64,000 bases of DNA. It comes from Candidatus Eremiobacteraceae bacterium. GTDB lineage: Bacteria > Vulcanimicrobiota > Vulcanimicrobiia > Eremiobacterales > Eremiobacteraceae. Position 1 is the stretch's first letter; each line of letters opens with the position of its first letter. A program made the position numbers and the translations under genes. The stretch is from the NCBI GenBank assembly GCA_035295225.1, contig DATGJI010000056.1, positions 1 to 64,000 of the forward strand, read 5' to 3'. The notes below the pieces were generated by a model. The model was given only the letters and a program-made list of their open reading frames with translations. It was not told the DNA's origin and ran no database searches. Of this stretch, positions 7,727 through 16,486 are shown in pieces.

Positions 7727-9808
7727 ATGAGCGCGCTTCGGCGGGCGGGGATTGAGCGTCCGCCCGCTCATTCTGAACGTCTTCGGGCGTCCCGCAATTC
7801 AGGTACGGCCGACTTAGCCGAGTCTCTGACATCGCTCTTCTCGCTCGTGACGCACGCTCGCGACGAACGAGCCGTCTTATTCGTGCCCCAGTCTGCGCGC
7901 GAACCGGAGTTACGCATCGCTGCGCAAGACGGAAACGTCGTGGTCGGCTACGACGCTCTCTCCGCTGATGAGGAACACGCACTCGCGTGTTGCGTCGCCG
8001 GCATTCCATCGCCTATGGCAGGCGGATCGATACAGCCCGTGCTCGTTGATGATGTCTGCGTCGCCGCCGTCGGCATCTCGCGCGCGTCAGCGACGGACCG
8101 AGACGATGTCGCGTTTGCCTCTCGCTCTCGGCGCGCCGCCGACCAAGTCGCCGCACTGCTGGAATTACAGCGCGCGCGCACGCGCAAAGATGGCGAGACG
8201 GCGATCAACCGCTTCAACATCCAGCTGAAAGGCGTCAACGACGTCAGCGCCGCGCTCCACGGCGCCGCGGACCTCAGCGCGGTGCTTCACGACACGCTTG
8301 TCTCGACGCTTTCGATATTGGATGCTGACGGCGCGGTGCTGTGGCGCTTCGATCCGCAACGCGGCGCGCTCAGCGCCGTGACGAGCGCGGGGATCGCACC
8401 GGCGGACATGACCGCCGCAGAACGCACGATCGGCGATGCCGCCGATAGCGCGCTTCGGCGATCGCTTGCGCGAGCGGAAATCGTCATCGTCGACGACATC
8501 AAGGCGAGCGATCTCGCTCCGGGCGTGAAACGCATCGCGGCGCAACTCGAATTGAATCAAGTAGTCGCACTGCCGCTGATGGACCGCGGACGCGTCGTGG
8601 GTGCGTTGGAACTCGTCTCGCGCGTCGCGCGTCGTTTCTCGCCCACCGATCTCGAGACGATGCGACTGGTCCAGGGGCAGCTCGCGCTTGCGTTCGGACG
8701 CGCGAAGATGTTCGACGAGATCCGCGATCAAAAGTCGACGCTCGAGCAAGTGCTTGCGGGCACAGCGGACGGCGTCTACGTCACGGCGGCTGACGGCTCA
8801 CTCCTCCTCTGGAATGTCGCGGCCGCTCGCATCGCAGGGGTGCCGGAAGACGAAGCGATGGCGCAGGGCTACAGCGTGGTCAGCGGCGTCGACCGGCGCG
8901 GGCGCTCGCTCGAAGAGCTCGATCGCGCGGCCTTCGATGCAGCGTCGGCCGACAGCGCGTCGCGGCAGACGGTCCAAAATTACGAGGTCTACTTCGGCAA
9001 GACGTCACGCTGGGTCGCGGTTTCCGCGTCGCCGCTTCGCAACGCCGCGGGCGCGGTGACGGCGATGGTCCACGCGTTCCGCGACATCACGGCCGCGCGC
9101 GAAGTCGAACAGTTGAAGGCCGACTTCATCAGCACCGTAAGCCACGAACTGCGCACGCCGCTCACCTCGATCAAGGGCGCAACGGCGCTGCTCTTCGAGC
9201 AAGTGCCGGCGGATGCGAGCGGTGCGCTCGAACTGCTGCAGATGGTCCGCAACAATTCGGAGCGCCTTCTGCGGCTCATCAACGATCTCTTGGATGCGTC
9301 GAAGATCGAAGCCGGCAAGCTGACGATCCGCAAGCAGCCGTGCGACGCGACGCGCTTGCTCGAACGAGCCATAGCGGGCGTCGCCGGGTATGCCGAAGAG
9401 TACGGCGTGGCGGTGACGGCGGAATTCGCGCGCGGCTTGGCGCCGGTGGTGGTCGATCCCGACCGCGTCGAGCAGATCATGTCGAACTTGATCTCAAACG
9501 CCGTGAAGTATTCCCACCGCGGCGATGCGGTCATGGTGCGCGTGCGCTCCGATGGCCCGTTCCTGCGCGTCGATGTCATCGATACCGGCGTCGGAATACC
9601 CGCATCCGCTCTGCCCCGGCTCTTCGAGAAATTTTCGCAGGTCGATCGCGGCGGGCGCAATCGCCCGGGGACCGGTCTTGGCCTCGTCATCTCCAAGGGT
9701 TTGATCGAAGCGCACGGCGGCAGCATCTCGGTGTCGAGCACCGAAGGCGAAGGCACCACGTTTACGTTCACGCTGCCGTTCGCGAAACGGGGCGCAGACC
9801 GCGCATGA
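7727..9808 (+). CDS. GAF-GAF-PAS sensor histidine kinase
   Basis: A 693-residue cytosolic hybrid-less histidine kinase with no transmembrane segment. In order: a divergent N-terminal GAF-like region (about 20-150), a clear GAF domain (about 165-325), a PAS domain (about 340-455, with the LLWNVAAARIAGV segment), HisKA with phospho-acceptor His473 in TVSHELRTPL, and HATPase_c with N box NLISNAVKYS, G1 DTGVGI and G2 GTGLGL. No response regulator is adjacent, so it is an orphan kinase; ligand and partner are unknown. An in-frame TTG 18 bp upstream is an alternative start; TATACA directly precedes the chosen ATG. Confidence 0.9.
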   Translation: MSALRRAGIERPPAHSERLRASRNSGTADLAESLTSLFSLVTHARDERAVLFVPQSAREPELRIAAQDGNVVVGYDALSADEEHALACCVAGIPSPMAGGSIQPVLVDDVCVAAVGISRASATDRDDVAFASRSRRAADQVAALLELQRARTRKDGETAINRFNIQLKGVNDVSAALHGAADLSAVLHDTLVSTLSILDADGAVLWRFDPQRGALSAVTSAGIAPADMTAAERTIGDAADSALRRSLARAEIVIVDDIKASDLAPGVKRIAAQLELNQVVALPLMDRGRVVGALELVSRVARRFSPTDLETMRLVQGQLALAFGRAKMFDEIRDQKSTLEQVLAGTADGVYVTAADGSLLLWNVAAARIAGVPEDEAMAQGYSVVSGVDRRGRSLEELDRAAFDAASADSASRQTVQNYEVYFGKTSRWVAVSASPLRNAAGAVTAMVHAFRDITAAREVEQLKADFISTVSHELRTPLTSIKGATALLFEQVPADASGALELLQMVRNNSERLLRLINDLLDASKIEAGKLTIRKQPCDATRLLERAIAGVAGYAEEYGVAVTAEFARGLAPVVVDPDRVEQIMSNLISNAVKYSHRGDAVMVRVRSDGPFLRVDVIDTGVGIPASALPRLFEKFSQVDRGGRNRPGTGLGLVISKGLIEAHGGSISVSSTEGEGTTFTFTLPFAKRGADRA

Positions 9809-9839
9809 GCGCGGCCTCTCTCTATAGTATCCGTCAGCC

Positions 9840-10541
9840 GTGAAGAAGCGTCAGATCATCGCTATGGGCGGGGGCGGTTTCTCGTCGATGCCGGACGATC
9901 GCCGCCTCGACCGCTACGTGCTCGAGTCCACCGGACTGCCGCGGCCGAAGATCTGCTTCATCCCGACCGCAAGCGGTGACGCGCTGACCTACATCGAGCG
10001 CTTCTACAACACGTTTGGCGCGCTTGCGTGCGCGCCGACGCATCTCTCGCTCTTCGATCCGCCGCGCGCGGATCTGCGTTCGTTCATTTTCGAACACGAT
10101 GCGGTGTACGTGGGCGGCGGCAACACAAAGAACATGCTCGCGCTCTGGCGCGAATGGTCGCTCGACCGGTTTCTGCGCGAAGCGTATGATTCTGGAATTG
10201 TGCTCTCGGGATTAAGCGCCGGTTCGATCTGCTGGTTCGATTCTGGCGTTACCGATTCTGTGCCCGGACCGCTCACGCCGCTTCAGTGTCTCGGCTTTCT
10301 GAGCGGAAGCAATTGTCCGCACTACGACGCCGAGCCCGAGCGCCGGCCGGCGTTTCACCGTCTTGTCTCTGAACGCGCGCTCCCCGCCGGCATCGCGACC
10401 GACGACGGCGTGGCGCTTCACTTTGTCGATGGGGTCTTGCAAACGATCGTCAGCGCGACGCCGACGGGTGCGGCGTATCGCGTTGAACCTTCGTCAAACG
10501 GCGCTGTTGAAACCCCGCTCGCCGTCCAACGCCTCCCGTAA
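9840..10541 (+). CDS. Peptidase E (S51 family dipeptidase)
   Basis: A 233-residue class I glutamine-amidotransferase-like serine peptidase of family S51, which includes alpha-aspartyl dipeptidase and cyanophycinase. Seen: KICFIPTASGD in the N-terminal strand-loop, VYVGGGNTKNML, and the nucleophile elbow SGLSAGSICWF with Ser as nucleophile. At 233 residues it is of dipeptidase E size; cyanophycinases are longer. The start is a GTG 30 bp after the kinase stop. Confidence 0.85.
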   Translation: MKKRQIIAMGGGGFSSMPDDRRLDRYVLESTGLPRPKICFIPTASGDALTYIERFYNTFGALACAPTHLSLFDPPRADLRSFIFEHDAVYVGGGNTKNMLALWREWSLDRFLREAYDSGIVLSGLSAGSICWFDSGVTDSVPGPLTPLQCLGFLSGSNCPHYDAEPERRPAFHRLVSERALPAGIATDDGVALHFVDGVLQTIVSATPTGAAYRVEPSSNGAVETPLAVQRLP

Positions 10542-10550
10542 CCAATGTAG

Positions 10551-10571
10551 GGCGGGCCTTCATGGCCCGCC
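10551..10571. repeat. Palindromic repeat, family B (GC variant)
   Basis: Arms GGCGGGCC and GGCCCGCC around TTCAT, 9 bp after the peptidase E stop. Compared with the usual family B arm one A:T pair is changed to G:C on both sides, a compensatory change. Confidence 0.85.
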
Positions 10572-10586
10572 GGCGTACCGTTGTAG

Positions 10587-10607
10587 GGCGGGCCTTCATG
10601 GCCCGCC
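10587..10607. repeat. Palindromic repeat, family B (GC variant)
   Basis: Second tandem copy, identical in arms and loop to the one 36 bp upstream. Both carry the GTAG head seen in other family B copies. Confidence 0.85.
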
Positions 10608-10621
10608 GGTGGACCATCAAT

Positions 10622-12583
10622 TTAACCGGCGGTGGGGCGGCCGAGGGTTGTGATGTTGCCGGCGTTTCCGACGACGAATCTGCCGTCCAATACGAACGAG
10701 TCGTGCGCCGTACCGCGGCCGATGCGCTTATAGCGCTGCGCGCGGCCGGCTAGGCCTGCGTACGACGGCGCGGTGACATTGTTTGCGGTGATGCCGACCA
10801 GCGCCAAGGTCACTTCAGTCGGACCCGCAAGCGGATCTTCTCCGATGATCGCGAGATCCCGCGACACGTGAAGCGCAGCGATCTTCCGGTTGAAGTCTTC
10901 GAGGACGTGCCGGCCGATCTGCTCGATGCGGTCTTCGGCGCATAACGCGACGAAATTCACGCCGCCGATGTGACCGACGAACCCGTTCGCCGCATCGCTG
11001 TCGCGTGCCGCGCTGACCAGACAGTCGGCGAGCGCGCGGATGACTTCGTCGCCGCGGCCGTAGCCGTGGCGGTCGTTGTACGTGCGGAAATGGTTGATAT
11101 CCACGTGGAGAAGCGCGAACGGCCGGCCGGACGCGGCGCGCCGTTCGATCTCGGCTTGGACGAGCGCTCTGCCCGGCAATCCAGTCAGCGAATTCGTGTG
11201 GCGCGAAACCGAGGCTTGGAATTCCGTCATCGTGTGCAGCAGATCGCGCACTGAGACCACGCCCGCGTAGACGTCGTTCTCCAAGACGACGATCTCATCG
11301 TAGAGCTCGGTGCGCCGGCGGTGCACGACTTTGCGCGCGACGTCGTCGATCGAATCCTTCGCGTCAACCGAGAGATACGAGTCATCCATGACGAGCCGAA
11401 CGGGGCGCTTGGAATAGATGGAATAACCGAACTGATGCGAGAGCCGTTCGTAGAGTTTTGTCCGGCTCACGAGACCGACGGGCGCGCCGAACTCCGTCAA
11501 CACGACGCTGTCCAGATCCGGATGGCGGTCGAAGATCTCGAGCACTTCGCTCGTATACGCGCTCGGGGGAAGTGCCGGCGCGCGCCTCGTTATGGTTCCG
11601 ATCGCCAGGCGTTTGGGCGCCGGCATCGTGCGGCTGGCGATCGCGCGCTCGCGGATATACGCTGCGATCTCCTGCTTTGGTTCGACGAATGCCGCGGCCG
11701 GGCGGGCAAGCAGATACCCTTGACCGTAGTCCACGCCGATCTCGATCAGCGAAGACAACTCCTCGACGGTTTCGATTCCCTCCGCCAGCACGCGCGCATC
11801 GATGCGCCGCGCGAACATGATGATGGCAGAGACGAGCGCGTTCTTTGCGCGATCGCGGTCGATGTCGCGCACGAGCGCCATATCGAGTTTGATGAAGTGT
11901 GGCCGCACTTCGGTGACGGCGCGCAAGCTGTTGTGACCAGCGCCTGCGTCATCGATCGCCACTTTGAAGCCTTGGCGATTGTAATGGAGCAGCGTGCGTT
12001 TGAAAAGATCGAAGTCGTTGATCGCTTCTTTTTCCGTGATCTCCAAAACGATGCGCTCGCGCGCGAGGCGATGCTGGTCCATGACGTCGCGCGACAAACC
12101 CGCGTTGCGTTCTTCGAGCACGCCGGGACTGATGTTCAAGAAGAGGTAGCATCCGGCGGGCAGACTCGATGCGCTCGCGATCGCTTTGAAACGGCAGATG
12201 CGTTCGAGCTGACGTGTGAGCTTGCGAGTGCGCGCTGCTTGGAAGAGCGAGTCTGCGCTCTCGAGGTGCGTGCCGATGGGACCGCGCGAGAGCGCTTCGT
12301 ATCCGAAGACGGTGCCGTCGGTCAGCGAGACGATCGGTTGGAAGACGGTGCGGATGCGGTTTTCATTGAGGAGCGCTTCGAAATCGTCTTCGTGCTCGGA
12401 CGCGCCGGCCGACGACGGAAGGCGTTCTTCGGCCTGACCGAGGGGAAGCGGACCGAGTTGTTCTTCGCGGTCGCGAGCGGCAGGCGGCAATGGAGAAGTG
12501 CTGCCCATCAGACGGAGCAGCCAGCCGAAGCGATTCTTCACTTCGTCGCGCACGTCGTAAAACTGAAACCCCGTCTCCCGCAA
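10622..12583 (-). CDS. EAL-CBS pair-degenerate GGDEF protein (c-di-GMP phosphodiesterase)
   Basis: A soluble 653-residue signalling protein. The EAL domain (about residues 66-315) keeps EALSR (E96), the Asn of FLNISP, Glu of LEITEKEA, Asp pair of AIDDAGAG, Lys of FIKLD and Glu of LAEGIET, so c-di-GMP hydrolysis is expected. A tandem CBS pair (about 330-460) may bind nucleotide. The C-terminal GGDEF domain has GGVNF in place of GGDEF (540-544), so cyclase activity is probably lost and the domain may only bind GTP. The annotated start is a TTG; an ATG at 12508 is an alternative because the first 65 residues are low complexity. Confidence 0.88.
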   Translation of the reverse strand: MRETGFQFYDVRDEVKNRFGWLLRLMGSTSPLPPAARDREEQLGPLPLGQAEERLPSSAGASEHEDDFEALLNENRIRTVFQPIVSLTDGTVFGYEALSRGPIGTHLESADSLFQAARTRKLTRQLERICRFKAIASASSLPAGCYLFLNISPGVLEERNAGLSRDVMDQHRLARERIVLEITEKEAINDFDLFKRTLLHYNRQGFKVAIDDAGAGHNSLRAVTEVRPHFIKLDMALVRDIDRDRAKNALVSAIIMFARRIDARVLAEGIETVEELSSLIEIGVDYGQGYLLARPAAAFVEPKQEIAAYIRERAIASRTMPAPKRLAIGTITRRAPALPPSAYTSEVLEIFDRHPDLDSVVLTEFGAPVGLVSRTKLYERLSHQFGYSIYSKRPVRLVMDDSYLSVDAKDSIDDVARKVVHRRRTELYDEIVVLENDVYAGVVSVRDLLHTMTEFQASVSRHTNSLTGLPGRALVQAEIERRAASGRPFALLHVDINHFRTYNDRHGYGRGDEVIRALADCLVSAARDSDAANGFVGHIGGVNFVALCAEDRIEQIGRHVLEDFNRKIAALHVSRDLAIIGEDPLAGPTEVTLALVGITANNVTAPSYAGLAGRAQRYKRIGRGTAHDSFVLDGRFVVGNAGNITTLGRPTAG

Positions 12584-12758
12584 CCGGTGGCCGGCGGACT
12601 CCTGTGTGCCCGCCCATATCCTCTAAAAGTATCGGCGGATTTTGAGGCGCGCCTTAATCGGCCTGCCGAGTCGGCGGGCGTCCGAACGCCTGGAATTGGA
12701 AGTGGGACAAGGCGCCGCGGGCGATGAACCTCGCCCGGCACGGAGGCACGATTCAAGC

Positions 12759-14669
12759 GTGAAACAAGGAGCCTATCGGCTCACGGACCCGCTGGTCCGT
12801 GACGGCGGCGCTCTGCGCGTGGCGACGTGGGATGAAGCCCTCGATCGAGCTGCTCGCGGCTTTTCGGACGTCCTGCGTAAGTCCGGGCCAAAGGCGTTCG
12901 GCATGTTCAGCTGCTCGAAGACGACCAACGAATTCAACTTCCTCGCGCAGAAGTTCGCGCGGGCGGTCGTCGGCAGCAACAACATCGACAGCTGCAACCG
13001 CACCTGACACGCCCCTAGCGTCGCCGGTCTGGCGGCGGTGTTCGGTGCCGGAGGCGGCACCAATTCGTACCAAGAGGTCGAGGAAACCGACTGTATTTTC
13101 CTTTGGGGTTCGAACGCGCGCGAGACACACCCGATCTTCTTCCACCGCGTGCTCTCGGCGGTGCGCCGCGGTGCGAAGCTTCTCGTTGTCGATCCGCGCA
13201 AGACGGTGAGCGCGCAGTGGGCGGACACCTGGCTTGGTATCAATGTCGGCTCGGATATCGCGCTAGCAAACGCGATGGCAAACGAGATCATCCGTCTCGG
13301 TTTGGAACATCGCGATTTCATCGCAAATGCGACGACCGGATTTGAAGCGTATCGCGCGAGCGTGCAAGCCTACACGCCGGAACGCGCCGAATCCATCACC
13401 GGTATTTCCGCCGAGGTCATCCGCAGTGCGGCACGCGACTACGCGACCGCAGACAAAGCGATCATCTGCTGGACGCTTGGCATCACCGAACACCACAACG
13501 GCACGGACAACGTCCTCGCCCTCATCAACCTCGCGCTGCTCACGGGGCATGTCGGCCGCTACGGCAGCGGATTGAATCCATTGCGCGGACAGAACAACGT
13601 GCAGGGCGGCGGCGACATGGGCGCGATTCCCGATCGCTTGCCCGGATTTCAAGCGCTGAGCGACGACGATGCTCGGACGAAATTCGACAAGGCGTGGGGC
13701 GTGAAGATCCCGTCTGAACGAGGCTGGCGCCTCAACGAGATGTTCGACGCCGCCGAACGCGGCGAGCTGCGGACGCTCTACATCGTCGGCGAAAATCCCG
13801 CCGTCTCCGAAGCGGACCGCCACCGCGCGGAATCCATCCTCACATCGCTCGATCATCTCGTGGTGCAGGATATCACCTTGACGCGGACCGCTGAATTGGC
13901 GCACGTCGTCTTTCCGGCGTCGACCGGCTGGTGCGAGTCGGAGGGGACGGTGACGAACAGCGAGCGGCGCGTGCAGCGCGTGCGCAAGGCGGTGGATCCG
14001 CCGGGCAACGCGCGAGACGATATCGACATCGTCTGTGCAGTGGCGCGCCGGCTTGGCCGCGATCTCGGTTCGCCCACCGCTGAAGAACTCTGGGATGAGC
14101 TGCGCACGTTGAGCCCGATGCACGCCGGCATGTCGTACGCGCGGCTGGAGGCGCTGGACGGTCTGCGCTGGCCGTGTTACGACGAGAACCATCCGGGCGA
14201 GCAATTCTTGCACGCGCGGCTGTGGGAAAAACCGGCTCGCGGCCCGCGCGCGCCGTTCAGCGTCGTCGAGCACGAGCCGCCGTCGGACCCTGTCACGGAC
14301 GAATATCCGTTGCTGCTGACCACCGGTCGCCGGCTGGACTCGTTCAATAGCGGCGTGCAAACCGGTCAGTATTCGTCGCCGCTGCGGCGCGGCGAATCGC
14401 TGGACCTCTGCCCGGAAGATGCGCGGCGCTACGGCGTCCGTGACGGCGAGCGCATTCGGGTCAGCTCGCGCCGCGGTTCCGTGGAAGTACCGGTGCGCAT
14501 CGACGATACCGTGCGGCCAGGACTTGCGTTCATGACGTTTCACTTCGATACGCAGACCAACATGCTCACGATCGAGGCGAATGATCCGAAATCCGGCACC
14601 GCCGAGTTCAAGGCGACCGCGGTGAAGATAGATAAGCTCGCGACCGGCGCAGCGACCGCCGGGGAGTAA
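12759..14669 (+). CDS. fdhA: Formate dehydrogenase catalytic subunit, molybdopterin half, selenocysteine-containing
   Basis: Molybdopterin (bis-MGD) domain of an NAD-type formate dehydrogenase, CO2/formate interconversion, cytoplasmic. The in-frame TGA at 13005-13007 falls exactly at the catalytic position: SCNRT-Sec-HAPSVAGLA matches the Sec/Cys-His active site, and the frame stays open for 554 more codons. Sec is residue 83 of 636. The C-terminal MGD-binding domain (YPLLLTTGR, then LCPEDARRYGVRDG) is complete. The usual N-terminal 4Fe-4S Mo-domain is missing here; it is encoded 3' of the next gene. GTG start with GGAGG 12 bp before it. A start codon at 12642 is possible but its extension looks noncoding. 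Confidence 0.88.
13005..13037 (+). promoter_or_regulatory. Bacterial SECIS element with UGA selenocysteine codon
   Basis: UGA codon followed by a hairpin: stem CGTCGCC (13019-13025) paired to GGCGGCG (13031-13037) around a GGTCT loop (13026-13030). The loop begins 18 nt after the UGA. In Escherichia coli fdhF the GGUCU apical sequence recognised by SelB starts at the same 18-nt distance. This is direct support for selenocysteine rather than termination. Confidence 0.85.
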
Positions 14670-14671
14670 GC

Positions 14672-16486
14672 GTGGATCTCCATCATCTCACGGACGAGCC
14701 GACCGACGATGAGCGGGCCGCTGTCGACGCGCTGCTCGGTCCGCACCTTGAGAATGGCGTTAGCGGCCGCGAGGCGCGAAGTCGCCGCCATCTGCTCTTG
14801 CCGGCGCTGCACGCCGCCGCAGATCGCGTAGGTTGGGTGAGCCGCGGCGCGCTCGGCTACATCTGCCGGCGTTTGACCGTGCCGCCGGCTGAAGCGTTCG
14901 GCGTCGTCAGTTTCTACGATCTGCTCTCCACCGATCAGTTGCCGCCGCTTACCGTGCGCATTTGCGACGACGTCGCGTGCATGGCAGCGGGTTGCGACGC
15001 ATTGATTCGCGACGTCGAGAAACGCTTTGGTCCCGAAGGTGCGGTGAATAGCGGTGCCGCGTGGCTGCGCAGCCCGTGTCTCGGACTCTGCGAACAAGCG
15101 CCGGCGGCGCTGTTCACGGCCGCGGGTTTGCAACCGCACATAAGGGCATTGGCTCCCGCCACGCTTTCTTCCATTGAAACAGTGCTTGCCAATCCCGCCG
15201 CAGTAGTTCCCGATAGACCGTGCACGTTGCCGCAAGACGGCGAACCGCAGCTGCGTCTGTTGCGCCGGATCGGGCACGGCGATCCGCTTGATCTCGCTGC
15301 GTATCGCGGCGCCGGCGGCTACAGCGCGCTGGCCCGCGCGTTCGATCTCGGACCGGACGGCGTCATCCGCGAAATCCTCGCATCGAAACTGATCGGGCGA
15401 GGCGGCGCCGCGTTTCCGGCCGGACGGAAGTGGGAAGCCGTCGCGCGCGAGCCCGAGCGCCCGCACTACGTCGTCTGCAATGCCGACGAATCAGAGCCGG
15501 GCACGTTCAAAGATCGCGTCTTGATGGAAGAAGATCCGTTCGCGATCATCGAGGCGATGACGATCGCCGCGTTCGCGATCGGCAGCGAACAAGGTTACAT
15601 CTACATACGGGGCGAGTATGGACGCGCGCTCGAACGGATCGCAGCCGCGATCGCAGCTGCCCGCGACGGCGGTCTGCTCGGCGCGGATGTGATGAACCGC
15701 GGTCTGCGTTTTGACGTCGAAGTACGGCGCGGCGCGGGCGCATATATCTGCGGCGAAGAGACGGCGCTCTTCAATTCTATCGAAGGCTTTCGCGGCGAGC
15801 CGCGCAACAAGCCGCCGTTCCCGGTGCGCAAGGGATTGTTCGGCAAGCCGACCGTGATCAACAACGTCGAGACATTGGTCAACGTGCTCGACATCGTGAC
15901 CGGCGGCGGCGCGGCATATGCGGCGATCGGCACGCCCGACGCGGCGGGAACAAAGCTGTTCTGCGTCTCGGGCCATGTCGCGCGCCCCGGATTGTACGAG
16001 GTCACGTTCGGCACGACGTTGCGCGCGCTCATCGATCGAGCGGGTGGCGTGCGAGGCGGCGGCACGCTCCAAGCGGTGTTGGTCGGCGGCGCGGCCGGCG
16101 CATTCGTGCTGCCCGATGAGTTAGACGCGCCGCTCACGTTCGCCGGCATGCGCGAAGTGAAAGCTACGCTCGGCTCTGGAGTCGTCATCGTCTTCGATGA
16201 AACAGTCGATCTTGCGGCCATCGTGCGGCGCATCGCGAGATTCTTCCGCCACGAATCGTGCGGACAGTGCGTGCCGTGCCGCATCGGCACCGTTCGTCAG
16301 GAAGAATCGCTCGATCGGCTCGCGCTCGCAAGCGGCACAAGCGTGGACGACGAAATGCGTCTGCTGCGCGAGATCGGCCAAGTGATGCGCGACGCGTCCA
16401 TTTGCGGCCTCGGCCAGACCGCATCGAGCGCGGTCGAATCGGCGCTTGCAAAAATCCCGGTCTTCGGTGCGTGGAGACGGGCGTGA
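14672..16486 (+). CDS. fdhB: Formate dehydrogenase NAD-reducing subunit, NuoE-NuoF fusion
   Basis: Electron-transfer subunit that passes electrons from formate to NAD, related to complex I NuoE and NuoF. Residues about 1-165 are the thioredoxin-like 2Fe-2S domain with cysteines in CDDVACMAAGC and CLGLC. The NuoF part holds the FMN/NADH sites GRGGAAFPAGRKW (about 242-254) and GAGAYICGEETAL, and a C-terminal 4Fe-4S site ESCGQCVPCRIG (about 527) plus SICGLG. It starts with GTG two bases after fdhA, behind GGGGAG, and its stop overlaps the next gene (GTGA). Confidence 0.9.
   Translation: MDLHHLTDEPTDDERAAVDALLGPHLENGVSGREARSRRHLLLPALHAAADRVGWVSRGALGYICRRLTVPPAEAFGVVSFYDLLSTDQLPPLTVRICDDVACMAAGCDALIRDVEKRFGPEGAVNSGAAWLRSPCLGLCEQAPAALFTAAGLQPHIRALAPATLSSIETVLANPAAVVPDRPCTLPQDGEPQLRLLRRIGHGDPLDLAAYRGAGGYSALARAFDLGPDGVIREILASKLIGRGGAAFPAGRKWEAVAREPERPHYVVCNADESEPGTFKDRVLMEEDPFAIIEAMTIAAFAIGSEQGYIYIRGEYGRALERIAAAIAAARDGGLLGADVMNRGLRFDVEVRRGAGAYICGEETALFNSIEGFRGEPRNKPPFPVRKGLFGKPTVINNVETLVNVLDIVTGGGAAYAAIGTPDAAGTKLFCVSGHVARPGLYEVTFGTTLRALIDRAGGVRGGGTLQAVLVGGAAGAFVLPDELDAPLTFAGMREVKATLGSGVVIVFDETVDLAAIVRRIARFFRHESCGQCVPCRIGTVRQEESLDRLALASGTSVDDEMRLLREIGQVMRDASICGLGQTASSAVESALAKIPVFGAWRRA

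Noticed and set aside
11321-12727. Long plus-strand open frame of 468 codons opposite the EAL gene
   Set aside because: It is antisense to a gene with clear EAL, CBS and GGDEF motifs; the product is Arg/Asp-rich with no domain.
13005-13007. Stop codon splitting the formate dehydrogenase gene, i.e. a pseudogene or two genes
   Set aside because: The TGA sits at the catalytic Sec/Cys position, frames on both sides are identical, and a SECIS hairpin with the right loop and distance follows.
13263-14543. Long minus-strand open frame of 426 codons opposite fdhA
   Set aside because: Shadow of the molybdopterin domain caused by high third-position GC; no recognisable motif.
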